Assembly (NCBI RefSeq): GCF_048569485.1
Contig: NC_134354.1
Location: 447,849,786-447,913,785, forward strand
Reading direction: 5' to 3'
Origin: Anomaloglossus baeobatrachus
Lineage: Eukaryota; Chordata; Amphibia; Anura; Aromobatidae
DNA length: 64,000 nucleotides
The notes under the pieces are model-generated. The model was not told the origin of the DNA, did no database searches, and saw nothing but the letters and a program-made list of their open reading frames with translations. Positions within the stretch are counted from its first letter, which is position 1, and each line of letters opens with the position of its first letter. Made by a program: the position numbers and the translations under genes. Below, piece by piece: positions 22,669 to 34,218 of the stretch.

Positions 22669-23119
22669 TACTAGAAGTGGGGAGACAAAAAGGCGCAATA
22701 GGGTCTTACCCGGTATACCAGGGGTAATAGGAAGATATAGGTACACTCACCTGATGGGGTTGTGCCAGTCACAACTCCTTAAAGCGCATGTGAGTGTCCG
22801 CGTGGTTCAAGCAGCGGCCCCGTGAATACGTGGTGAAAATATATACATATAGAGAAAACGGGTATATGCCGCGCTTAAAAACCACTGAGGCAGAACTGAT
22901 TTAAAATTTATTTTTTTATTACAGCATTCCAACGCGTTTCAGAGACAGGACCATCTCCTTCTTCAGGGAAAAAGAAATTTCTTTTTCCCTGAAGAAGGAG
23001 ACGGTCCTGTCTCTGAAACGCGTTAGAATGCTGTAATAAAAAAAGAAATTTTAAATTAGTTCTGCCTCAGTGGTTTTTAAGCGCGGCATATACCCGTTTT
23101 CTCTATATGTATATATTTT
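22669..23119. mobile_element. Penelope-like insert with inverted partial copy
   Basis: Flanked by an imperfect 19-bp duplication (TACCTCTCTTCCTAGAAGA near 22650-22668; one mismatch at 23120-23138), which points to target-primed retroposition. Its right two thirds form a head-to-head palindrome (about 22832-23118) around 22975. Each arm carries CCTGAAGAAGGAGAC ... GTCTCTGAAACGCGTT, a hammerhead-like core pattern known from Penelope-like elements. No coding sequence. Confidence 0.55.
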
Positions 23120-23191
23120 TACCTCTCTTCCTAGGAGAACACAGTACCCTTAGAATTTAGAAATGGCAGAAGTAAGTCTTTAGGGGGGGAC

Positions 23192-23844
<653 letters not shown>

Positions 23845-24591
23845 AGGGTGACCGTGCTAAGATTCTACTGTTCACTAAGCGCTCTTCTATGTGTGCTCTG
23901 ACGCAGGAGAGAAGCTACAAGATCTTGATACGGTGGTATAGATGCCCGACGACAATTAAAGCTATGTTCCCTGGTTCATCAGACACCTGTTGGAGATGTC
24001 TGAAAGAAAGAGGCTCGTACATACATATCTGGTGGCAATGCCCCTCTATTAGGGCATTCTGGAGAGATGTATTCGTTCTATTTAACAAAGTTTCTGGAAT
24101 GGGGATTCGGCCTACCCCTGAGCTTGCCCTTTTGTCTCTAAGTGAGCTCTCCATTGCTAAATACAAGAAGAGCATCCTTACGCATTTTCTGGCAGCTGCC
24201 AGGAGGCTGATCCCCAGATGGTGGAAACAGGTAATGACACCTTCTAAATCTGATCTGGTTTCAGAACTTAATGAGATTTTTAGGGTGGAGGAACTTATAG
24301 GACAGACAACAGACACTTCAGAAAGGGTGCTGAAGGTGTGGACCCTCTGGATTACGTACCGAGAATCTGTTGAATTTGGACTGTGGATTCCCAGTTAGGG
24401 AACCATGTCTAGTATGGGGTGACAGAGAGAAGTGAGGCTTGAACCTCTAATGCAGGGCTCTGTTTTCTTTTTCCCTTTTTCATCTTACTTAAGATTTCTA
24501 TTCTATTCTTTTTCTTCTTTTCGCTATTCCTACTAGCTCTTTGATAATGCTTTAATTTGAAAATAGATCAATATCACTGTTTTTACTCATA

Positions 24592-26157
24592 CAGTCATAG
24601 CCAAAAGTTTTGAGAATGCTACAAATATTCATTTTTACAAAGTCTACTGCTTAAGTTTTTCTAATGGCAATTTGCATACACTCCAGAATGTCATAAAGAG
24701 TGATCAGCTTAACAGCAATTACTTGCAAAGTCAATATTGGCTAAGAAAATGAACTTTAACCACCAAAACACATTTCAACATCATTGCATTCCTGCCTTAA
24801 AAGGAGCAGCTAACATTGTTTTAGTGATTGTTCCATTAACACAGGTGTGGTGTTGAGGAGGACAGGGCTGGCGATCAATCAGTCATGATTAAGTAAGAAT
24901 GACACCACTGGACACTTTAAAAGGAGACTGGTGCTTCGTATCATTGTTTCTCTTCAGTTAACCATGGTTATCTTTAAAGAAACACGCGCAGCCATCATTG
25001 CTCTGCACAAAAATGGCCTAATAGGGAAGAGTATCGCAGCTACAAAGATTGCACCTCAGTCAACAATCTATCGCATCATCAAGAACTTCAAGGAGAGAGC
25101 TTCCATTGTTGCCAAAAAGGCTCCAGGGCGCCCAAGAAGGACCAGCAAACGCCAGGACCGTATCTTAAAACTGTTTCAGCTGCGGGATCAGACTACCAGC
25201 AGTTTCGAGCTAGCTCAGCAATGGCAGAAGGCTGATGTGAGTACTTCTGCACGCACTGTGAGGCGGAGACTGCTTGAGCAAGGCCTGGTTTCAAGGAGGG
25301 CAGCAAAGAAGCCACTTCTCTCCAGAAAAAACATCAGGGACCGACTGATATTCTGCAAAAGGTACAGGGAGTGGACTGCTGAGGACTGGGGTAAAGTCAT
25401 TTTCTGAGATGAATCCCCTTTTCGATTGTTTGGGACATCTGGAAAACAGCTTATTAGGAGAAGAAGAGGTGAGCGCTACCACCAGTCTTGTCTCATGCCA
25501 ACTGTTAAGCATCCTGAAACGATTCATGTGTGGGGTTGCTTCTCAGGCAAGGGAATCGGCTCACTCACAGTCTTGCCTAAAAACACAGCCATGAATAAAG
25601 AATGGTACCAGAATGTCCTCCAAGAGCAACTTCTAACTGTCCAAGAGCAGTTTGGCGCCCAACAATGCCTTTTCCAGTATGATGGAGCACCTTGCCATAA
25701 AGCAAAGGTGATCACTAAATGGCTCATGGAACAAAACATAGAGATTTTGGGTCCATGGCCTGGAAACGCCCCAGATCTTAATCCCATTGAGAACTTGTGG
25801 GCAATCATCAAGAGACGGGTGGACAAACAAAAAAAACCAACAAATTCTGGCAAAATGCAAGCATTGCTTATGCAAGAATGGACAGCTATCAGTCAGGATT
25901 TGATGCAGAAGTTGATTGAGAGCATGCCAGGGAGAATTGCAGAGGTCCTGAAGAAGAAGGGTAAACACTGCAAATATTGACTTGCTGCATTAACTCATTC
26001 TAACTGTCAATATAACCTTTTGGTACTCATAATATGATTGCAATTATATTTCTGTATGTGATGTAAACATCAGACAAACACAATTAAAAAACAGAGGGCA
26101 ACAGATCATGTGAAAATATAATTTTGGTGTCATTCTCAAAACTTTTGGCCATGATTG
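24592..26157 (+). mobile_element. DD35E Tc1 transposon, nearly intact
   Basis: 1566-bp element at a TA in the LINE B 3' UTR. Inverted ends CAGTCATAGCCAAAAGTTTT and, from the other strand, CAATCATGGCCAAAAGTTTT. One transposase gene fills the middle. Apart from one stop codon in the gene it looks complete. The 35-residue Asp-Glu spacing fits the DD35E (Traveler-like) group, from knowledge of the family. Confidence 0.9.
24964..25980 (+). pseudogene. DD35E Tc1 transposase with a single stop codon
   Basis: 338-codon transposase, normal length for Tc1. I chose the Met at 24964 because of its strong ACCATGG context and because homologues start near VIFKETRAAI. Order: paired-like DNA-binding domain (residues 5-110; KSIAATKIAPQSTIYRII, GRPRRTS linker near 58-64, second helix-turn-helix to 110), then catalytic core. 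An in-frame TGA at 25405-25407 lies directly before the first catalytic Asp (DES). The same frame continues with GCFSGKGIGSL, FQYDGAPCHKAK (second Asp) and PDLNPIENLW (catalytic Glu). All three catalytic residues are present. Only this stop breaks the gene, so it is recent. Confidence 0.9.
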
Positions 26158-26373
26158 TATATTGAGATCCATGAATGGTTTTACCTACTAGATATGTCAT
26201 TCTCGGTTTCCTTTTTCTTCGATCTCTTTAATAGTCTTATGTAATCACTTTAAAAATGTCTTTGAATGTTTTGTATTGACTACATTTTCTTCAATAAATC
26301 TGGATTTGAACAAAAAAACAGGCTGCCAATCACCCAATACATGAGCAAAATGTTCATCCATTGAGTGAAAATA

Positions 26374-27793
26374 CACCGTGTGCAGAATTATTAGGCAAGT
26401 TGTATTTTAGAGGATTTTTTTTTGTTAATCAACAACAATGTTCTCAATCAACCCAAAAAGACTCATAAATATCAAAGCTTAATATTTTTTGAAGTTGGAG
26501 TGGTTTTTTTTAGATTTGGGTATTTTAGGAGGATATCTGTTTGTGCAGGTAACTATTACTGTGAATAATTATTAGGCAACCTAATAAAAACCAAATATAT
26601 TCCCATCCCACTTGTTTATTTTCACCAGGTAAACCAATATAACTGCACAAATTTTATACATAAAAATTTCTGATATGCAAAAACAAAACCCCCAAAGAAA
26701 TTAGTGACCAATATAGCCACCTTTCTTTATGATGACACTCAACAGCCTACCATCCATAGATTCTGTCAGTTGCTTGATCTGTTTACCCTCAACATTGCGT
26801 GCAGCAGCCACCACAGCCTCCCAGACACTGTTCCGAGAGGAGTACTGGTTTCCCTCCCTGTAGATCTCACATTTTATGAGTGACCACAGGTTCTCTATGG
26901 GATTCAGATCAGGTGAACAAGGGCACCATGTCATTATGTTTTCATCTTTTAGACCTTTACTGGCCAGCCATGCTGTGGATTAGTTGGATGCATGTGATGG
27001 AGCATTGTCTTGTATGAAAATCATGTTTTTCTTGAACGATACCAACTTCTTCCTGTACCACTGCTTGAAGAAGTTGTCTTCCAGAAACTGGCAGTAGGTC
27101 TGGGAGTTGAGCTTCACTCCATCCTCAACCTGAAAAGATCCCACAAGTTCATCTTTGATGATACCAGCCCATACCAGTACCCCACCTCCACCTTGCTTGC
27201 GTCTGAGTGGGAGTGGAGCTCTCTGCCCTTTACTGATCCAGCCTCTGGCCCATCCATCTGGCCCATCAAGAGTCACTCACATTTCATCAGTCCATAAAAC
27301 CTTTGAAAAATCACTCTTAAGATATTTCTGGCCAAACTGGGGGCAAATGGCATCTTGGCAGCTTCACGCTTGATTTTCCTCAATTCATGGGCAGTTATTT
27401 TGTGCCTTTTTTGCCCAACACGCTTCTTGCGGCCCTGTTGGCTATTTGCCATGAAATGCTTGATTGTTCGGTTATCACGCTTCAAAGGTTTGGCAATTTC
27501 AAGACTGCTGCATCCCTCTGCAAGACATCTCACAATTTTGGACTTATCAGAGCCTGTCAAATTTCTCTTCTGACCCCTTTTGCCAAAGGAAAGGAAGTTG
27601 CCTAATAATTAAGCACACCTTATATAGGGTGTTGATGTCATTACACCAGACCCCTCCTCATTACAGAGATGCACATCACCTGATTTACTTAATTGGTAGT
27701 TGACTCTCAAGCCTATACAGCTTGGAGTAGGGACAAATGTATAAAAAGTATCATGTGATCAAAATACTCATTTGTCTAATTCTGCACACAGTG
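26374..27793 (-). mobile_element. DD37E Tc1/mariner transposon, copy 2
   Basis: Reverse-oriented copy of the element at 8405, flanked by TA (26372-26373 and 27794-27795). Ends CACCGTGTGCAGAATTATTA and, on the other strand, CACTGTGTGCAGAATTAG-type sequence. It keeps the empty site (ACAGTAATAGTTACC on the minus strand, near 26550) for the MITE found in copy 1. Confidence 0.9.
26701..27560 (-). pseudogene. DD37E transposase, copy 2, broken
   Basis: Three open pieces on the minus strand: 27560-27273 (N-terminal DNA-binding part, KIVRCLAEGCSSLEIAKPLKR, then RHKITAHELRKIKRE), 27276-26980 (TLDGPDGWARGW, VLVWAGIIKDELVGSFQVED, FIQDNAPSHAS with the second Asp) and 26934-26701 (PCSPDLNPIENLWSLIK with the catalytic Glu intact, then a C-terminal MDGRLLSVIIKKGG). 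Breaks near 27275-27350 and 26940-26980. It retains the Glu that copy 1 lost. Confidence 0.85.
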
Positions 27794-28099
27794 TAGAATG
27801 TCTTACCGGTAATTTGGTTTCTAGGAACCCTCCATGACAGCACCACAGGAGGTTAATTCTCCACCCACATAGGGACAGGAAACAGAAAGAGGTTAAATAG
27901 CCCCTCCCCGCTTCCCATCTCCAGTGTTTTTTTATAAGACCACACTGGCATGAATGGTTAAATCTTATATTTTCAAGAAACAAGCCAAATATGAAACGTA
28001 ATTACATAACATAGGGAGGGAAACCGGTGCTGTTGTGGAACTCCTAGAAACTAAATTACAGGTAAGACTAACTCTATTTTCTCAAGTCACTCTCAACAA

Positions 28100-28943
28100 C
28101 AGAACCAGAGAAGGAGTACCAATGAACTCTTGTTTGGGGGAGGGGGGGGGGCAAAGACCTGACGAACTTTTCTAACAAAAGCTAAGTCCTTGTTAGAGGA
28201 CAGGTCCAATCTATAGTGTTTGATGAATGTATGAATTGAAGACCATGTGTCGGCTCTGCATATCTGCTTGGTGGAACCGTTTGCCCTCTAAGCCCAGGAG
28301 ACTGACATGGATTTGGTGGAGTGGGCTGAAAGTTTCTCTGGTGGCGTCAGGTCTTGGTTTTTGTATATAGCTTTCCTTATCCAGTTTGTGATAGTATTTT
28401 TTTTGCCTCTATTTTTACCTCAAATTTGGAGAAAGAGATTTTGGCCTTTCCTCTAGGAACCTGTTTGCTGGAGATAATGCAGCACTGTTCTTCGGACAGC
28501 TAAGGAGTAAAATTTTGCTTCTTTGTCGATAGATGGATTTTGTCAGGAGCGAAGTACAATGTTTTGGGACATGTGGAAGTCCAATACTACCTTGGGGAGG
28601 AATGATGGATAGAGGCAAAAGATGATTCTATCCTCCAGAATCTCAGGTAGGGTTCTCTGATTGACATAGCTTGGAGTTCACCAACCCTCACTGCTGTAGT
28701 AATTGCGACCAGGAAAACGTTTTTCCAAGATAGCATCTGCAGGCCTAAAGGGGCTATTGGCTCGAAGAGGAGCTATGAAATCCCTTTAAGTACAATATTT
28801 GGATCCCGAGGGGGAAACAGAATGGGTTGTCTAGGATGAGGTCTGAGAGACAATTTTAAGAACCTCTAAATCCAATGATGGTTTGCAAGAATCTGATAGA
28901 AAAGGGAACTTAAGGCTGAAACCTGTACCTTGAGCATGCTAGA
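28100..28943 (-). pseudogene. DIRS tyrosine recombinase region (fossil)
   Basis: Minus-strand translation shows HSTKSMSVSWA and, further on, ICRADTWSSIHTFIKHYRLD, the two C-terminal boxes of DIRS-type tyrosine recombinases (His-x-x-Arg-like box and the box with the catalytic Tyr in KHYRLD). Recombinases of this order insert the circular DNA copy without an integrase. Broken. Confidence 0.75.
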
Positions 28944-28976
28944 TGTAGTGCCCAGTCCTGGTTCCAACATGCGTGC

Positions 28977-30124
28977 TGTTACGGTTGCTGCGAGCACTGG
29001 AGACTATGTCCAGATTTCTTGTTACTGCACATGTGCGAGCGCCGGAGACTAAGTCCAGATTTCTTGCTACTGCACATGTGCGAGCGCTGGAGACTAAGTC
29101 CAGATTTCTTGCTACTGCACATGTGCGAGCGCTGGAGACTAAGTCCAGATTTCTTGCTACTGCACATGTGCGAGCGCCGGAGACTAAGTCCAATCTTGGA
29201 GCCATTGCACATGTGCGGGTGACATCATCGCTGACACGAGGTCACATGTCTCTGACACCCTCTATGCCGATTGGTCGCTGGTCATGTGCTTGTGACGTCT
29301 TGCTCGGTGATAGGCCAGCATGACGTCACTCCTGTCGTTCTGGCAGCGGATTGGCTCTGGTGTCCTCCATCTTGGATGAGGCACAGAGTCTATATAAGAC
29401 CCTGACACACGCCGCATGGTGCTCAGTCCTCTTGGTTCATGCATATGAGTAGACGCTCTGTGCGCGTTCCTCTAGGCATTCCTCTGTCTATGCTAGGTGA
29501 GCGCTACCGGCAGGGTAGCGTTCTTATACCTTACAGCTTCGGCTGCTGTCCGTATCCTTACCTCTTAGGGGAGCGGACATAGGCAGGTGCCTGAGGCACA
29601 TGGTCTGGCTGGGCCTTGTGATTCTACTCGTAGGTGGACGTTGCCGCTAGGGTAACGTTCCTTATACTGCGTCTGGCAGTTGTTCGTATCCTCGCACACT
29701 AGGGGAGCGAACAGAGGTAGGAGCTTTGTGCGGCTTACGCTGCTGTTCGTCTCTTTTGCACCACTAGAAGAGCGGACCTAGGCAGGTGCCATATCTAGTG
29801 GTTCGTGTCCTCGCACACTAGTGGAGCGAACGCAGGTAGGAGCTTTGTGCGGCTTACGCTGCTGTTCGTCTCTTTTGCACCACTAGAAGAGCGGACCTAG
29901 GTAGGTGCCATTTCGCACACATTGCCTTTGTCTCTGTGATTATTAACAGAGATCATTCCACACACCCTTCAAGTAAGGGAGGAATTGCTTTACTTACTTA
30001 TTATAGCCTTCTGTGAGTTAACAGAGGTATTGCACTCTGCCATAGTCTGCAGCAAAGTCTTTGCACGGTGGACCCTGACTGTCTGATACTCCTTTCGGTT
30101 ATTATCAGACAGCCCCCCGTAACA
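28977..30124 (+). repeat. 5' LTR of Gypsy 1
   Basis: 1148 bp. Near the start, five 45-bp units (about 28993-29217), each with the palindrome GCACATGTGC; the first and last are diverged. Later, two copies of a roughly 120-bp unit (29655-29910) with GTTCG ... CGAAC hairpins. Confidence 0.95.
29391..29397 (+). promoter_or_regulatory. TATA box of the Gypsy 1 5' LTR
   Basis: TATATAA, with ATTGG (inverted CCAAT) at about 29270 and 29350 upstream. The same layout occurs in the 3' LTR at 34588-34594. Confidence 0.7.
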
Positions 30125-30152
30125 TTAGGACTGAGCCAAGGGTCTGGCAGTT

Positions 30153-30977
30153 ATGGCAGAATATCAGCAGTTACACCGTTACATACAAGTACTTGAGTCA
30201 CGGCTCAAGAGTATAGAGGATAAACCTCAGACCATGGTGACATCTGCACATGATCCTCGACTTGCTCTGCCAAACAGATATTCTGGCGATGCCAGATCAT
30301 GTCGTGGTTTCATTAGTCAGTGTCAGATACACCTAGAGGTCAACTCTTCTCGCTTCTCTACGGAGAGGTCCAGAGTAGGCTTTATCATCTCCTTACTTCA
30401 GGACAAAGCCTTAGAATGGGCGACTCCCCTATGGGAGCGCTCTGATGTGGTTACTCTGAGACATCAAGACTTTCTTGATGCTCTTAAGGCGGTATTCATG
30501 GGTCCGCAGGTTACCCATGATGCGGCCCTGAGACTGTTAGATCTATCTCAGGGTTCGTTATCCACTAGTTCTTATGCCATTGCTTTTAGAACTCTGGTGG
30601 CAGAACTAGATTGGCCAGAGAAGGTGTTGATTCCTATCTTCTGGAGAGGGTTGGCAGGCTATGTCAAGGATGCCCTTGCTACTCGTGAGGTCCCTGCTTC
30701 TCTGGAGGACTTGATCACAGTAGCAACGAGGATCGATGTACGCCATAAGGAACGTAGACTCGAGGTCTCTTCCTCACGCCCTAAGCATCGGGCTATTCCA
30801 GTTGTTGAGGGCCCACTACCATCTTCCTCAGCATCTGAAACATCTCCCACTCCTATGGAGTTAGGTCATACGTTCTCCAGACTACGCAAGTCTGGTCCTC
30901 CTATATGTTACGTATGTCGTCAGGCTGGGCACTATGCCAACAAGTGTCCTAGTCGTCAGGGAAACTCCCTGGCCTAG
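30153..30977 (+). CDS. gag: Gypsy 1 gag
   Basis: 274-residue nucleocapsid/capsid precursor of a chromovirus. The capsid-like domain (about residues 45-190) has LQDKALEWATPLWERSD, the usual W-x-x-x-L-W-x-x pattern of retrotransposon gag. One CCHC zinc knuckle, CYVCRQAGHYANKC, at about residues 252-265. Starts 29 bases after the 5' LTR. pol follows in another frame, as in many relatives. Looks whole. Confidence 0.95.
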   Translation: MAEYQQLHRYIQVLESRLKSIEDKPQTMVTSAHDPRLALPNRYSGDARSCRGFISQCQIHLEVNSSRFSTERSRVGFIISLLQDKALEWATPLWERSDVVTLRHQDFLDALKAVFMGPQVTHDAALRLLDLSQGSLSTSSYAIAFRTLVAELDWPEKVLIPIFWRGLAGYVKDALATREVPASLEDLITVATRIDVRHKERRLEVSSSRPKHRAIPVVEGPLPSSSASETSPTPMELGHTFSRLRKSGPPICYVCRQAGHYANKCPSRQGNSLA

Positions 30978-31072
30978 TAACCATTAGAGGGGGGTTACTA
31001 GAGACGTCTTCTGCACCCTCTAAGTGTTGTATCCCAGGTCAGCTCTCGTTATCTGAGAATACATGGCCTATT

Positions 31073-34000
31073 ATGGCTTTTGTGGATTCCGGAGCTGACG
31101 GGATTTTTGTGTCCTCGGGATTTGTAAAGGGACACAATATTCCCTCTATCATGTTAGAGGCGCCTATTCCTGTCCGTGTTGTTAATGGAACTATGTTGTC
31201 TGACTCCATTACATTGAGGACAGTTCCCTTGCGCCTTTCCCTGTCTCAGGGTCACATAGAGGAGATTTCTTTTCTTGTTTTGCCTGAGGGTATAGACGAC
31301 ATCCTTCTGGGTCTTCCATGGCTTCGGACTCATGCTCCTCACATTGACTGGGAGTCTGACAGCATTATTAGTTGGGGTTCGAAATGTCAGTCCCGATGTC
31401 TTCCCTTACCACCTAAGGTCGTTGCGGTTGCATCAACTGATCTCTCTCCCATACCTACACCCTATTTGGATTTCGCTGACGTGTTCTCCAAACAGGGTGC
31501 TGAGGTTCTTCCACCCCATAGGCCGTATGACTGTGCCATAGACCTTATCCCAGGTTCGGTTCCACCTAAAGGCAGGGTTTACCCCCTGTCGATACCTGAG
31601 TCGGAGGCCATGTCGACCTATATAAGAGAGAGTTTAGAGAAGGGGTTCATTCGTAAGTCTGTCTCTCCCGCGGGAGCTGGGTTTTTCTTTGTTCGGAAGA
31701 AAGAGGGTGATTTGCGTCCCTGCATAGATTACAGGGGTCTCAACGCAATCACAATAAAGAACAAATACCCATTACCTTTAATTTCGGAGCTCTTTGACAG
31801 ACTGAGAGGAGCTCAAGTTTTTACGAAGTTGGATCTGCGGGGTGCGTATAACTTGGTACGAATTCGAAAGGGTGACGAATGGAAGACCGCTTTTAACACC
31901 CGAGACGGTCACTATGAATACCTCGTCATGCCTTTTGGGTTATGTAATGCACCCGCAGTATTTCAGGACTTCGTAAACGATGTGTTCAGGGATTTACTGT
32001 TATCCTCAGTAGTGGTGTATCTGGACGACATCCTGATTTTTTCTCCTGATCTGGAGACTCATCGTCAGGATGTCGTTCGTGTCCTTTCCCGTTTAAAGGA
32101 GCACTCATTGTTTGCTAAACTCGAGAAATGTGTATTCGAGCAGTCCTCATTGCCTTTTTTGGGTTACATTATCTCACAAGAGGGTCTGGCTATGGATCCT
32201 GCGAAGCTCTCTGCTGTCCTGCAATGGTCCGAACCTCATTCCTTGAAGGCGGTGCAACGCTTCTTAGGATTCATAAATTGTTACAGGCAGTTCATACCCC
32301 ATTTTTCTACTTTGGTGGCCCCTTTGGTGGCCTTGACTAAGAAAGGTGCTAATCCCAAAGCCTGGTCTACTGAGACATCTCAGGCTTTTGAGGCAGTAAA
32401 AAGACACTTTTCAACTGCTCCCGTTCTTCAAAGACCCGATGAGAATAAGCCCTTCCTCTTAGAGGTTGATGCCTCTTCAGTGGGTGCTGGTGCGGTCTTG
32501 TATCAAAAGAACGGTGCAGGTAGAAAAAGGCCGTGTTTCTTCTTTGCTAAAACCTTTTCACCGGCAGAGAGAAACTATACCATTGGGGATAGGGAACTGC
32601 TCGCCTTGAGATTAGCCTTGGAGGAGTGGCGTCACTTGCTGGAAGGAGCGAAACATCCTTTCCAGGTCTATACAGACCATAAGAATCTGACGTACTTACA
32701 AACCGCTCAGCGTCTGAATCCTCGCCAAGCCCGCTGGTCCTTGTTTTTCTCCCGCTTTCACTTCTCCATCAACTATCTGTCTGGGAGTAAGAATAACAAG
32801 GCAGACGCCCTGTCTCGCTCTATGCTTTCTACCCAGGAAGAGATTGACGAACCTCGTCTTATCCTTCCCTCCAGGGTTTTTCATACGCTCTCCCCTGTGA
32901 CGTTAGACCAAATCCCACCGGGCAAGACCTTTGTTCCGCCTGATCGACAGAATGATATACTGTCATGGGCCCACACCTCAAAGGTGGGTGGGCATTTTGG
33001 TATTAGGCGGACACGAGAGTTACTGGAGAGGTGGTATTGGTGGCCACACTTAGCCAGCCACGTCAAGAGATATGTCGGTTCCTGCTACTCGTGTGCTCGC
33101 AACCGTCCATTACGGCAGAGACCGGCTGGGCTCTTGCATCCTTTACCAGTGCCAGATAGACCATGGGAGGTGGTAGGCATGGACTTTGTGGGTGATCTTC
33201 CATGTTCACAGGGACATAGATTTGTGTGGGTCATTACGGACCATTTCTCCCGGATGGTTCATCTCGTACCGTTATCGAGAATCCCATCTTCCAGGGTACT
33301 AGCCAAACTATTCCTCAAGCATGTCTTTAGGCTTCACGGGATGCCAGATCGTATCATTTGTGATAGAGGCCCGCAATTTACTTCCCGTTTCTGGCGAGAT
33401 CTTTGTAGCCTTCTGCAAATTGAGTTGAATCTCTCTTCGGCATACCATCCGGAGACTAATGGTTTGGTTGAACGTACCAATCAATCTATGATTATATACC
33501 TTCGACACTTTGTTGCTGAGAACCACGATAACTGGTCCTCCCTCCTACCCTGGGCAGAATTTGCCCTTAACAATTCGCTGGCTGAGGCCACTGGGCAGAC
33601 ACCGTTCGTACTCAATAATGGGCAACACCCTAGGGTACCGGTACCGTTTCCCGCTGCTGCACCTTCTCCTCTTGTGGCCGACTGGGCAACTAATGCCAGA
33701 GAGGTTTGGGATCGGACTCAAGAGTCGATCCAAGCAGCTAAGGACCGTATGAAGACGGTGTCCGATCGGTTTCGTCGCCCGGCTCCTGTCTTTTCTCCAG
33801 GGGACTTTGTGTGGCTCTCTGCAAAACACGTGAGACTTAGAGTGAGCTCTGTCAAATTTGCTCCTCGCTTCCTGGGTCCTTATGAGGTTCTTCGACAGGT
33901 AAATCCTGTAGTCTATCAATTGAAGTTACCTGTCCATCTTAGGATTCATGACAAATTCCATGTCTCACTGCTAAACCTGGCTATTTTACCTCACGCTCGT

Positions 34001-34207
34001 GAAGTGCACTCTCCTGCCTCTGATTCCTCTCGCTCTAGCTATGAGGTACGAGCCATAGTTGGTTCTAAGATGGTTAGAGGGCGCAGGTTCTTCTTGATAG
34101 ATTGGGAGGGCTATGGCCCGGAACATCGCTCTTGGGAGCCTGAGGAGGCTGTCCATGCTCCCGACTTAGTTGCCGATTACCTGCGTCGCCGGGAGGGGGG
34201 CCCTTGA
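31073..34207 (+). CDS. pol: Gypsy 1 pol (protease, RT, RNase H, integrase, chromodomain)
   Basis: 1044-residue polyprotein piece. Protease with VDSGADG at residues 4-10; reverse transcriptase with VVYLDDILIF (catalytic DD near 318); RNase H from about 461 (LEVDASSVGAGAVL) to 590 with TDHKNL; integrase with a zinc-binding HHCC segment (about 634-675), core Asp in GMDFVGDLP (about 703), Asp in DRGPQFTSRFW, Glu in PETNGLVERTNQ (about 799); C-terminal chromodomain (about 990-1030, FFLIDWEGYG ... SWEPEE), which in this clade directs integration to marked chromatin. The coding frame may open somewhat upstream of 31073. Looks whole. Confidence 0.95.
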   Translation: MAFVDSGADGIFVSSGFVKGHNIPSIMLEAPIPVRVVNGTMLSDSITLRTVPLRLSLSQGHIEEISFLVLPEGIDDILLGLPWLRTHAPHIDWESDSIISWGSKCQSRCLPLPPKVVAVASTDLSPIPTPYLDFADVFSKQGAEVLPPHRPYDCAIDLIPGSVPPKGRVYPLSIPESEAMSTYIRESLEKGFIRKSVSPAGAGFFFVRKKEGDLRPCIDYRGLNAITIKNKYPLPLISELFDRLRGAQVFTKLDLRGAYNLVRIRKGDEWKTAFNTRDGHYEYLVMPFGLCNAPAVFQDFVNDVFRDLLLSSVVVYLDDILIFSPDLETHRQDVVRVLSRLKEHSLFAKLEKCVFEQSSLPFLGYIISQEGLAMDPAKLSAVLQWSEPHSLKAVQRFLGFINCYRQFIPHFSTLVAPLVALTKKGANPKAWSTETSQAFEAVKRHFSTAPVLQRPDENKPFLLEVDASSVGAGAVLYQKNGAGRKRPCFFFAKTFSPAERNYTIGDRELLALRLALEEWRHLLEGAKHPFQVYTDHKNLTYLQTAQRLNPRQARWSLFFSRFHFSINYLSGSKNNKADALSRSMLSTQEEIDEPRLILPSRVFHTLSPVTLDQIPPGKTFVPPDRQNDILSWAHTSKVGGHFGIRRTRELLERWYWWPHLASHVKRYVGSCYSCARNRPLRQRPAGLLHPLPVPDRPWEVVGMDFVGDLPCSQGHRFVWVITDHFSRMVHLVPLSRIPSSRVLAKLFLKHVFRLHGMPDRIICDRGPQFTSRFWRDLCSLLQIELNLSSAYHPETNGLVERTNQSMIIYLRHFVAENHDNWSSLLPWAEFALNNSLAEATGQTPFVLNNGQHPRVPVPFPAAAPSPLVADWATNAREVWDRTQESIQAAKDRMKTVSDRFRRPAPVFSPGDFVWLSAKHVRLRVSSVKFAPRFLGPYEVLRQVNPVVYQLKLPVHLRIHDKFHVSLLNLAILPHAREVHSPASDSSRSSYEVRAIVGSKMVRGRRFFLIDWEGYGPEHRSWEPEEAVHAPDLVADYLRRREGGP

Positions 34208-34218
34208 GGGGGAGGTAC

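Noticed and set aside
28980-29215. CRISPR-like array (regularly repeated 45-bp units)
   Set aside because: Direct head-to-tail repeats without spacers inside an LTR of a eukaryotic element.
28973-29323. Open frames with repeated LATAHVRALETKSRF-type peptides
   Set aside because: They are the 45-bp tandem units of the Gypsy 1 LTR, 15 codons each; the same occurs in the 3' LTR. Promoter-side repeat, not a gene.
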